In this document: positions 1 through 7,423 of the stretch, piece by piece
How positions within the stretch are numbered: the first letter of the stretch is position 1
How the letters are laid out: each line of letters opens with the position of its first letter
Virus record (IMG/VR): IMGVR_UViG_3300048834_000134
Location: 1 to 35,953 of that record
Reading direction: 5' to 3' (one strand)
Length of the DNA: 35,953 nt
From: a virus
The notes under the pieces: generated by a model
Seen by the model: the letters and a program-made list of their open reading frames with translations, nothing else
Told to the model about the DNA's origin: nothing
Databases searched by the model: none
Translations under genes and position numbers: made by a program

Positions 1-169
1 TAGAGGTTTTACCCCCTACCCTAAGTATTTACTATGCTGTTTCTAAAGCAGCTTTATCAGTAGCGAAATCACCAGTAACAAAAGCGGTACGGTCGTTGTT
101 CTTCACAACCATTGCACCTCTCCATTCCGCACGAATGGTTCTCATGTTTTTAGTGAAATCGTTTCCATC
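1..169. repeat. Direct terminal repeat, left copy (circular contig overlap)
   Basis: Bases 1-169 are identical to 35785-35953 except at one position (C at 127, A at 35911). The repeat starts inside the hairpin downstream of the capsid gene and ends inside the capsid coding region. An overlap at an arbitrary point within a gene is what assemblers leave on a circular or circularly permuted molecule, so I read it as contig closure, not a biological terminal repeat. Unique genome length would then be 35,784 bp. Confidence 0.93.
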
Positions 170-1336
170 TAAACCAATTTCGATTTGCATTTCTCCTTTA
201 TCATAAAGAGTAGCCATATCGAAAGCACCTACTAAGTAATCTCCAACAGGTACTAAGGTTGTTGGTATAATAGGTATTCCATCAAGCGTTAACTCCCCAG
301 CGATTAATGCAAGCCTGTCAATGTACCTTCTATCAGTAGTACTTACTTTGTACAACTTCAACTTAGTTACATCCGAAGGGTGCATCAAAATGTAGTTAGG
401 CATCGGTTGGTTAGCAATCATAATTTGATTAATTGCAACAGTCAACACGTCAGCCTCGTTAGCGTTATCAACAGTACCAGCGAATGTGCCTGCTGCAAAT
501 GCAGTTGATACAGTTACTATCCCACGAAGGTTAGGTGCAGTACCGTTACCGCTATACGCTTGTGTTTCTACGTCTTTCAATAGTTCACGCATCAACTCAT
601 TGTTAATTTCTGTTTGAATGAAATCAATATCAGAAATCATTTCATCGGAAACTTTGATAAAAGCAGTACGCTTTACAACAGTTTCAGAAGCAACTACCAA
701 ATCAAAATCAATTTGATTTTTTGTTGCACCTTCCAAAGTTCCACCTGCTGCACCGTCTTTGTTAGCTTGGTAAACCCAAGATATTACATTAGATGCTGCG
801 CTACCTTTAGCAACAATATCTAAAAGACGAACACGTCTTGAAGCTACCGTGTTAAGTCCTGCTATACGTTGCTCAACAGGCACGTTACCACCGCTAATGT
901 TAGTAGATGCCAACATATCGGCAGCAGCTTTAAAGGAAAATCCTGCAGCTCTTGCTGCGCTCATGTCTGAACTTGCAAGGGCTTTTAGTTTGTCAAGATT
1001 TTTTTCTAAGCCTTCACGTATAGAAGAATGTTTTTTACCTAAAGAATTTTGATTAGATACTTTTTTCAAAGTTAAACCTAGCTCTTTTAGTTCTTCACCT
1101 TGCGCTTTTAGTTGAGACGTAAGGGTTTCAAACTGCTCGTTTTTAGCAGCGTTAAATTCCGCTTTCATTTTCTCTACCATTTCAGTAGATGCTTTTGCTT
1201 CGATAGATTTTTCTATTTCAGCACGTGCAACACCGTTGTATTCATTGTAAAGTGCAGCCATTTCGCCTGCGCTCTTTGACGTAAAAACGTCTTTTGTTAT
1301 TCCTTTTTCTACAAGGAAATTTTCGAATGTTTTCAT
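32..1336 (-). CDS. HK97-family major capsid protein
   Basis: A 434-residue protein that builds the phage head. Residues about 35-130 are charged and helical, as expected for the N-terminal delta/scaffolding domain removed by the protease gene immediately upstream. The HK97-fold part follows, with the family-typical stretch DVETQAYSGNGTAPNLRGI (compare EVE..L..GDGTGP.L.GI in the family) and a C-terminal section with the RAEWRGAMVV strand. It starts with ATG one base after the protease stop region, so it is probably co-transcribed with terminase, portal and protease. A hairpin follows its stop codon across the contig junction. The TAG stop is at 32-34. In the repeated copy at the other end of the window Glu404 becomes a stop codon (see the partial copy at 35816-35953). 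Length and order (portal-protease-capsid) are standard, so the call is firm. Confidence 0.96.
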   Translation of the reverse strand: MKTFENFLVEKGITKDVFTSKSAGEMAALYNEYNGVARAEIEKSIEAKASTEMVEKMKAEFNAAKNEQFETLTSQLKAQGEELKELGLTLKKVSNQNSLGKKHSSIREGLEKNLDKLKALASSDMSAARAAGFSFKAAADMLASTNISGGNVPVEQRIAGLNTVASRRVRLLDIVAKGSAASNVISWVYQANKDGAAGGTLEGATKNQIDFDLVVASETVVKRTAFIKVSDEMISDIDFIQTEINNELMRELLKDVETQAYSGNGTAPNLRGIVTVSTAFAAGTFAGTVDNANEADVLTVAINQIMIANQPMPNYILMHPSDVTKLKLYKVSTTDRRYIDRLALIAGELTLDGIPIIPTTLVPVGDYLVGAFDMATLYDKGEMQIEIGLDGNDFTKNMRTIRAEWRGAMVVKNNDRTAFVTGDFATDKAALETA

Positions 1337-1337
1337 T

Positions 1338-2093
1338 TTAGTTGTTTGTTAGGTTAATAAAAAATTGTTTTTGTTGTTCTTCACTCTCTACTTTATCCGA
1401 CTTATTAATAACGGTGTGAGCAACACTCGGCACGTTTTCAATAAGTGAATTATATTTTTGTTGGCAAACTTTTAATCCCATTTCAATTTGGAAGAGTCTT
1501 TCGTCCGTGCCTTGCCCATTACGTAAGGCTTTCAGATAGCCACCCATTTGCTCGTTTAATTCTTTTAAGTAATCTTGTTTTGCTTCCGCCTTGCTTACAT
1601 CAAGTACAGGCGTTAATGAGTTTGCGCCAAATGTAACGGCACTACCTTCCCAAAGTATTACTTCTTTAATCTCAAAGTATGCTTGTTCACCTTCACCAAC
1701 TAATTGCATCTTATCCTGTATGTAATTGAAGCCGATTGAATGCTCACGTATAATGCCATCTTGATAATCTAAAAAAGCATCATTAGCCTTTGAGCTTCTA
1801 CCTAATTCCCCAACAGCTAATAAGCCTTCGTCCGTTTCTTCTAAAGAAATAAATTTGCCTATGGGATGCTCCCAATCGTGGTAGCGCAGAAATGCAATCT
1901 TTCTATTTGTAGTTGTGTTAGCTCCACGCTCCTGTATTGATTTTGCAAAAGCACCTTTGCGTATCACATCTCTGTCGCTGTCAATATTATTGAAGTGTGC
2001 TAACATCACTTTAACACGCCTGCCAACGCTATCCATGTCCTTTACTTCTAAAGGAATATTTTTTATTTCGTATGAATTAAATTGCTTCTTCAT
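1338..2093 (-). CDS. HK97-family prohead protease (peptidase U35/S78)
   Basis: A 251-residue serine protease expected to cut the capsid delta domain and itself during head maturation. The N-terminal half carries the family pattern: LAHFNNIDSDRDVIRKGAF, then the histidine region RYHDWEHPIGKF (His72, His76), then the serine motif REHSIGF (Ser119). The C-terminal third is charged, resembling the self-removed tail or scaffold portion of such proteases. It overlaps the end of the portal gene by 17 nt and lies directly before the capsid gene, the usual order. Catalytic residue assignment is by pattern only. Confidence 0.93.
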   Translation of the reverse strand: MKKQFNSYEIKNIPLEVKDMDSVGRRVKVMLAHFNNIDSDRDVIRKGAFAKSIQERGANTTTNRKIAFLRYHDWEHPIGKFISLEETDEGLLAVGELGRSSKANDAFLDYQDGIIREHSIGFNYIQDKMQLVGEGEQAYFEIKEVILWEGSAVTFGANSLTPVLDVSKAEAKQDYLKELNEQMGGYLKALRNGQGTDERLFQIEMGLKVCQQKYNSLIENVPSVAHTVINKSDKVESEEQQKQFFINLTNN

Positions 2094-3486
2094 TTGATTG
2101 TGGTATTATAATTTCTTTGTCGCCTTGCAATTCAAGTATATTCCTAATCTCACTACTATTTAGCTGCTGCAATAGTTGCGTACCAAGCAAAGGACTAACA
2201 CTTGAAAGTATATTAAGTTGCTTATTGCTGCTTTGTGTATTGCTTAGGTAGGTGCTTACAACATCGTCGCTAACCTCGTAATTTTCTTTTATGAGAATTG
2301 CTTTTACTTCCGCACTAACAGGCATATTAAGTATTACATTAATACCATCCATTACTATCTTATCCTTTTCCGCCTCCTGTTTTTTGTCGGCTTGCAGGAC
2401 TTCCACTTGTGAATAGTCCTGCCTCATTCTTACGTTACGTGTGCCGAAATGGTTGGGTATAAAAAACTGGTTAAACTTTTCAGCTAACTTATTTGAAAGG
2501 GGCATTATGGCATCTGTGTAAAATGCTTTCTCAGCCTCTTTCATGTTGTTGTAAGTTTTGTTGTTCGGGTCGTTGAACAAAATACTACTTACGTTAAAGA
2601 CGTTGCAAATAGCACGCAAAGAAATTACACCTGCTTCTATTAGCTTCAACTCCTCAGCACTCATACCCATCTGAATGTAGGATAAATCTTTATTCGTTAC
2701 TTTTATTTTTCCGAAATTACTTACACCACTAATTTGATTGTTGAAGTCAGATTGTACTTTCGCAGCTTCATCGGGTAACATTGGGCGATTACTCTTATCT
2801 GTAATTAACCCACTTGCTCCACGATTTTGATAAAGGCTATTCATCGCATCCCACGTGTCATTGCCACCCTGTACAGCTGATGCTGCAACACGTATAGGGC
2901 TAAGCCCATAGAGGCTTTCCTTAATCGAGTTGTACGCAGGATTAAAATATCGTATGTGTGATAGTTGGTCTTTAGGAATTTCTTTGTATGTGCCTAAATT
3001 AAAATAGTATTTTATATCAGGCATAAAAAAATTATTGCCGTAATTTTCTATACATACATATTCAGAAGGTAGCACATCAACTTCCTGTATAAGTGAGCGT
3101 GTTATCGCCCTTTCACCGTAGAGGTAAGCGTTACCGCTGCAAAGTAAGTACACCAATAACATTTCTTCAATGTCATTCCATGTGTACCCCTTTGTTTTAT
3201 TGGGCTGTACAAGCACCTCATGAAGCGTTGTATCTTTTAACTCTAACCAACTTCCATCCCTTTGCTTTTCTTCCACTACCCACTCGTGCGATTTTATTAC
3301 CTCCACTATACGGTGTATAACAGCGTATACATCGGTGTTTCGCTCATAAGAATTATTGATAATATTGTTTGAAGAATTAAGCGCAAACTGATTAGCAGTA
3401 AAGCTTCCAAAGGCTTTCCAAATAACATTACGTTGTTGTTCGGATAAAGAGAAAGAAAATTTTCTTAGCGTTTGAAGTAGCCCCAT
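2077..3486 (-). CDS. Portal protein, HK97 family
   Basis: Forms the dodecameric ring at the head vertex through which DNA is packaged. About 469 residues, with the family features: an N-terminal RNTDVYAVIHRIVEVIKSHEW segment, a CSGNAYLYGER strand, a QADKKQEAEKDK helix near the C-terminus and a Gln/Ser-rich tail. I take ATG at 3486 (MGLLQTLRKF); the frame stays open to a TTG at 3507 that would add seven residues. A TATTTTTG element lies 18 nt upstream (3505-3512) but I see no matching -33 box, so a separate promoter is uncertain. It follows terminase after a 62-nt gap and overlaps the protease gene by 17 nt. Confidence 0.94.
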   Translation of the reverse strand: MGLLQTLRKFSFSLSEQQRNVIWKAFGSFTANQFALNSSNNIINNSYERNTDVYAVIHRIVEVIKSHEWVVEEKQRDGSWLELKDTTLHEVLVQPNKTKGYTWNDIEEMLLVYLLCSGNAYLYGERAITRSLIQEVDVLPSEYVCIENYGNNFFMPDIKYYFNLGTYKEIPKDQLSHIRYFNPAYNSIKESLYGLSPIRVAASAVQGGNDTWDAMNSLYQNRGASGLITDKSNRPMLPDEAAKVQSDFNNQISGVSNFGKIKVTNKDLSYIQMGMSAEELKLIEAGVISLRAICNVFNVSSILFNDPNNKTYNNMKEAEKAFYTDAIMPLSNKLAEKFNQFFIPNHFGTRNVRMRQDYSQVEVLQADKKQEAEKDKIVMDGINVILNMPVSAEVKAILIKENYEVSDDVVSTYLSNTQSSNKQLNILSSVSPLLGTQLLQQLNSSEIRNILELQGDKEIIIPQSNEEAI

Positions 3487-3548
3487 TTCGATAAAAGGTA
3501 TTAACAAAAATAAATTAAATATACTTTTGAAATACCTTTGTTATATCT

Positions 3549-4688
3549 TTAGCCGAAGTAAAAAGAAGGCACACGTAACTTCTCTAAGGCGTAACGCATA
3601 GCATCTATGCAATGATTATACTTATCAATAGGAATACCTGCCCTCTTATCGTTCCAAACATAATTGAGTAATTCTTTTTTTATGTTGTGGCTTTGCGGTT
3701 CAACAATAATTTTATAATCCATTATAAAACTTATTCCCTCCCTTACGCTATCAGCACCTTTGGCTGCTGCGAAAATATTAAAACCTTTCTCGTATATCTC
3801 GCTAATTAGTCGAGGCTCTGCGCTATCAGCTACTATCATATCATTGTTAGCGCAATGTGTTTTTAAAACTTGCAATATATTTTCTTGACTTAACCCAGTA
3901 GAGTAACAAAGTTCTTTTACGTATAAAAACTTTTTCTTTTCGTCAATAGCAACCTTCACTAATGTGGTGGGGTCGTTTGAAAATCCAAAGTCCATGCCGT
4001 AACAAAAAAATAATTCATTATCAAATTCGCCTTCCTCCCAGTTCTTAAAGATAGTACCTTCCAAACGCCCTACTTCACCCTCTCCGTACACCTTCCACCA
4101 ATACTCGTTGTTACGCTTACTTTCTATTGACTTAATTATTTCAGCGCTTAGTGCCTCGTTGTCTTTGTAATTTATTTTTATAAAATCTTTTTCGATATTT
4201 TCATTAGGCAGTATTTCTTCATGTACCCAAAATTCATGAGTAGGATTAAAATCTAAATACACAAAATTACGTGTACGTACTTCCATTTGCAAGTATGCCT
4301 CATAGTCTATGTTGTTGCACTCGTTAATGAAAAGTATATCACGCCTTGCACCTCGTAGCTTATCGGGTTGGTCTGCGGAGAAGAACTCAATGATTGCCCC
4401 GTTATCAAAAGTATAGGTTAGTGTTGACTTATTAAAGTTGTTTGACTTTAATAAATTATTTTCTGCCATCAACTTTAGAAAATCTTTTAACGCTCCACGT
4501 CTTAGGTGTGGTATGCTTTCAGCAACAACAGAAATATGAAATGGTTTGTTAAGGCAATAGAAAATTAAAACTTGTAGTATAGCGTAAGTCTTTCCTGCGG
4601 ATGTACCTCCTTGTACTACACGTATGCGTGAACGTAGCTTACTTATTTTCCTTGCTGCCGTCGTCCATTGCATTGTCGTCTTGTACAT
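3549..4688 (-). CDS. terL: Terminase large subunit
   Basis: The packaging motor: an N-terminal ATPase and C-terminal RNase H-fold nuclease, 379 residues, a compact size seen in PBSX-like terminases. Walker A is GGTSAGKT (residues 27-34). Walker B with the catalytic carboxylate is DILFINE (117-123). The nuclease acidic residues are most likely Asp233 in CYGMDFGFSND, Asp288 in VADSAEPRL and Asp362 in NHCIDAMRYAL. The start overlaps the end of the small-subunit gene by 50 nt; an internal Met6 is an alternative start. Order small terminase, large terminase, portal supports the call. Confidence 0.96.
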   Translation of the reverse strand: MYKTTMQWTTAARKISKLRSRIRVVQGGTSAGKTYAILQVLIFYCLNKPFHISVVAESIPHLRRGALKDFLKLMAENNLLKSNNFNKSTLTYTFDNGAIIEFFSADQPDKLRGARRDILFINECNNIDYEAYLQMEVRTRNFVYLDFNPTHEFWVHEEILPNENIEKDFIKINYKDNEALSAEIIKSIESKRNNEYWWKVYGEGEVGRLEGTIFKNWEEGEFDNELFFCYGMDFGFSNDPTTLVKVAIDEKKKFLYVKELCYSTGLSQENILQVLKTHCANNDMIVADSAEPRLISEIYEKGFNIFAAAKGADSVREGISFIMDYKIIVEPQSHNIKKELLNYVWNDKRAGIPIDKYNHCIDAMRYALEKLRVPSFYFG

Positions 4689-5085
4689 CTTTTAGTAAAT
4701 CATTGGCAACGCTTTCGGGAACTATTACGTAGGGCTTTATCTCTTTGCCTTTAGTAGTTAAATCTGACTTCGTATTTGTGTTTATCATATCGAAGTTATT
4801 AACTAAATTAAATATTGTCATGGTGGGGTTGGTCTTGCCATCCATGCCTAATTCGAGGCATCTTGTCTTTAAAATACCCCTTGCTATTTTAATTGGTTTA
4901 AATTCAATATCAAATTTATGCTCAAGGTAGCTTATGACTTCTTCGTATGCGCCACATTCAATAGCAGCCCTGCCAAGCGTGTAACAGCTTTCATGTGTTT
5001 GTACGTACTTTAAAACATCGCTGCAAAATTCTTCAGCAGCATCTAAAGTCCATATCTCATAAGTAGCACCACCTTTTCCTGCCAT
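4639..5085 (-). CDS. terS: Terminase small subunit (probable)
   Basis: A 148-residue acidic, helical protein located just before and overlapping the large terminase. Position is the main evidence, because small subunits diverge strongly. The N-terminal part (WTLDAAEEFCSDVLKYV ... TLGRAAIECGAYEEVISYL) looks like a helix-turn-helix region that could bind the packaging site; the C-terminal part is polar. The chosen start is ATG at 5085 (MAGKGGATYEIW); the frame extends two codons further to a TTG at 5091. The 50-nt overlap with terL suggests translational coupling. Confidence 0.75.
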   Translation of the reverse strand: MAGKGGATYEIWTLDAAEEFCSDVLKYVQTHESCYTLGRAAIECGAYEEVISYLEHKFDIEFKPIKIARGILKTRCLELGMDGKTNPTMTIFNLVNNFDMINTNTKSDLTTKGKEIKPYVIVPESVANDLLKDVQDDNAMDDGSKENK

Positions 5086-5131
5086 AAGCAAATTTACTTT
5101 AAATAGTTGTTACTTTTAATTTTGTTATATA

Positions 5132-5461
5132 TTAATTAGTCGCTGTTAGTATGTGTACCCTTATCATGTTGTAAAGCCTTCTATGCTTCTTTGATGTTGT
5201 TGCGAGGTTATCTGCTTTCTTTTTTGCAGCTATAAGGCATGAGTGATTTTGTATTTGAAGGAAGTCGCATATTTGATAATACTTTAAATCTGTATATTCT
5301 CTAAGTAGCTTAACAGTAAAGGCTTTGGGGTCGCAATGCTTATGGTATTTGCTTTTGTTGTTAATCGGGTCATGTTTTTCTTTGAAGGCTCTATAAACTA
5401 TTTTAAGAATTAAAGTTGAAAGGTCTTTTTGTTTTTCTGTTAGTGGTGAACCTTTTTGCAT
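5132..5461 (-). CDS. Small DNA-binding protein resembling DnaA C-terminal domain
   Basis: 109 residues, basic. The stretch LREYTDLKYYQICDFL followed by QNHSCLIAAKKKADNL matches the general pattern of DnaA domain IV, in which an HTH is followed by a signature like DHTTVLHACRKI. It could bind DnaA-box-like sites and regulate replication or transcription, or feed into terminase function, since it sits between the nuclease gene and terminase. I chose ATG at 5461, because the longer TTG start at 5476 would lie inside a TATTTTTG element (5466-5473) that resembles a Bacteroidetes -7 box only four bases before this ATG. Family assignment is by eye and moderate. Confidence 0.55.
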   Translation of the reverse strand: MQKGSPLTEKQKDLSTLILKIVYRAFKEKHDPINNKSKYHKHCDPKAFTVKLLREYTDLKYYQICDFLQIQNHSCLIAAKKKADNLATTSKKHRRLYNMIRVHILTATN

Positions 5462-5515
5462 TTTACAAAAATACAAAAGAGAGGAGTTATGTTGTTATAT
5501 TTTTTAATAACATTT

Positions 5516-5707
5516 TTATAACAATATATCTTTTTCAGAAACTTTTGCTCTAAACTCTTTAGCACTCATCTCGTAGTATTCGACTGGCTCATCCCAGTTG
5601 ATAGTTTTGAACTCGTATCTAACGACTTCCTTTAAGTGCCACAGTAGCGATACTATCTCGTATGTGATGCCTTTCTTTTTGAAGCGTGCGCCTTTTGCGA
5701 ATCTCAT
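5516..5707 (-). CDS. Small hypothetical protein (63 aa)
   Basis: A 63-residue protein I do not recognise. It starts with a basic segment (MRFAKGARFKKKGITYEIV) followed by strand-like sequence with aromatic residues (LLWHLKEVVRYEFKTI, VEYYEM) and an acidic/basic tail, suggesting a small beta-rich fold. The ATG overlaps the stop of the nuclease gene by four bases (ATGA), which is typical of translational coupling and supports it being a real gene. It is probably expressed with the replication block. Confidence 0.7.
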   Translation of the reverse strand: MRFAKGARFKKKGITYEIVSLLWHLKEVVRYEFKTINWDEPVEYYEMSAKEFRAKVSEKDILL

Positions 5708-6042
5708 AGTGTGTGAATGTATTTTATTAGTTCTTGAAATTCTTCTAAACTTTTTATTGTAAAGTATTTAAACCCATGTGATTCTATTTTATTTTTCCAT
5801 TCAAGTTGAGCAGCAGAGTGATACCCTTGTTCTGTTTTTATTTCTATGTGAAAGGCTTTTCCCTTCAAGTATAACACCATGTCCGAACGCCCTGCTATCA
5901 CACCCATTGCCTTCCATTTGTTACCGTCTATTTTATTAGTACTATTATTTTTATTACAACAAAGTAAACCCCTAAAATCGGGGTATGTATTCCAATGCCA
6001 AATAAAGCATTGCGACTGTATGTACTCCTCTGAAAACTTCAA
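5704..6042 (-). CDS. VRR-NUC domain nuclease
   Basis: A 112-residue single-domain nuclease of the PD-(D/E)XK superfamily. The pattern GVIAGRSDMVLYLKG, then HIEIKTEQGYHSAAQLEW, then GFKYFTIKSLEEF matches VRR-NUC proteins: Asp in GRSD, Glu and Lys in EIK, Gln in AQLEW. In phages such proteins lie beside helicases and probably act on branched or flapped DNA. The start overlaps the helicase end by 71 nt in another frame; the family pattern needs this upstream Met, because the N-terminal helix (SEEYIQSQCFIWHW) contains the conserved E..Q region. Confidence 0.88.
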   Translation of the reverse strand: MKFSEEYIQSQCFIWHWNTYPDFRGLLCCNKNNSTNKIDGNKWKAMGVIAGRSDMVLYLKGKAFHIEIKTEQGYHSAAQLEWKNKIESHGFKYFTIKSLEEFQELIKYIHTL

Positions 6043-7423
6043 ACCTGTTTTTATTTTTTTCTATAAAACCTTTTTTGTAGCCCATTAAATTAATAAAAAG
6101 TTCGGCATCCTCAAATCTTTTGAGGTTGTGAATGACCCAAAAGGGATTAATTACTTTTGCTTTTGATAAAAGAACTTTTGTTTTTATATCGGAAATATTC
6201 GCTAAATTTAACGCTTCTTTTTTAGAAAGTAATTTTAATTCTGCAATTTCTTTCTCTTCTTTTTCTTTTTTTGAAACGGGTATCTCAAAACCGCAATAAG
6301 AACAAGCCTTTAAGGATGCTGGTATCATTGCGTTACAGCGTTTACATATTTTTATTACAGGAACTTTTTTTGTTTTTTCTTTTTCGTTTAAACTCCAAAG
6401 ACGTGGGTATTCCCAAAAGTTGTGAGTGAGAATGTTATTTCCAAAATCAAGAATATTAAATTGGCGTTTGGTTTCTGTTACCCTACTTCCACGCCCTACC
6501 ATTTGAAGGAAGAGAGGCAGTGAGGTTGTAGCCCTGTAAAGTATAACGGTTTCGATGTCCTTGCAATCAAAGCCTGTTGTAAGTATTCCCACGTTGCAAA
6601 GTATTTGACTTGAATTACTTTCAGTAAACCATTTTATAACTTCTTCCCTCTCCTTTACTCCCATAGTGCTATCAAGGTGCTTAGCGTCAAAGCCTTCGGA
6701 TGTAAATTCGCTGCAAATTTCTTTTGAAGAATTTATGTTGCTGGCAAATAAAATAGTTTTAGTTCCCGGGCAAATCCTTTTGTAGTTCTCCAACACACCC
6801 TTGTATATTTTTTTCTTTGAATATAAATCTCCCATTTGTGTTGGGTCGTAGTCGCCTCCTTTTTTCTTTACACCTTTTAAATCTATTTCTATGCCGTAAG
6901 TATTAGCAGTAGCAAGGTATCCCAAACTTATTAGTTCAGGAGTGTCAATCTCTTGTATAATATCTTCATAGTATGGCTTTTGTGTTGGTATTGGTGTGGC
7001 TGTTGCTCCTATTACTATTGCATCTTCTGAAAAGAAATTGTACAGCTTTTCAAATGTTTTTTTATGCGCTTCGTCAATAATGATTAAACTTTTACTTTTA
7101 ATAAAGTCGGCGTAAGTATTTACCCTTCTTGAAATAGTTTCAACCATCCCTATGTGAAGCGACTTGCTAAGGTCGGGTGTTGAATTAGCTGAAATTATTT
7201 CTGCCTCACTTAAACCTTTGTGTGTTTGTTTTAAAAGTTCTACTCTGTCGGTAATAATTAAAACACTCCCACCTTTTTTTAAATGCTCTAAAGCGATAAA
7301 AGAAAAAATAAAAGTCTTTCCGCTGCCAGTAGGGGAACAAAGCAGCAACCTCTTGAAACCTTTTGCTATCGAGGCTCTTAGGGCTTCTATTGTTTTTATT
7401 TGATATCTAAAAAGGTGCATCAT
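5972..7423 (-). CDS. SF2 DEAD/DEAH-box helicase with C-terminal zinc ribbon
   Basis: A 483-residue ATP-dependent helicase. Motif I SPTGSGKT (30-37), motif II DEAH (117-120), motif III GATATP (139-144) and motif VI QMVGRGSR (307-314) are all intact. A four-cysteine zinc ribbon follows (C360KRC363 ... C374SYC377). The C-terminal ~100 residues are charged and unassigned. It probably unwinds DNA or remodels recombination intermediates, together with the adjacent VRR-NUC nuclease, a common phage pair. Its ATG overlaps the end of the primase-helicase gene by 17 nt. A second Met follows immediately, so the exact start is ambiguous by one codon. Confidence 0.93.
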   Translation of the reverse strand: MMHLFRYQIKTIEALRASIAKGFKRLLLCSPTGSGKTFIFSFIALEHLKKGGSVLIITDRVELLKQTHKGLSEAEIISANSTPDLSKSLHIGMVETISRRVNTYADFIKSKSLIIIDEAHKKTFEKLYNFFSEDAIVIGATATPIPTQKPYYEDIIQEIDTPELISLGYLATANTYGIEIDLKGVKKKGGDYDPTQMGDLYSKKKIYKGVLENYKRICPGTKTILFASNINSSKEICSEFTSEGFDAKHLDSTMGVKEREEVIKWFTESNSSQILCNVGILTTGFDCKDIETVILYRATTSLPLFLQMVGRGSRVTETKRQFNILDFGNNILTHNFWEYPRLWSLNEKEKTKKVPVIKICKRCNAMIPASLKACSYCGFEIPVSKKEKEEKEIAELKLLSKKEALNLANISDIKTKVLLSKAKVINPFWVIHNLKRFEDAELFINLMGYKKGFIEKNKNRFEVFRGVHTVAMLYLALEYIPRF

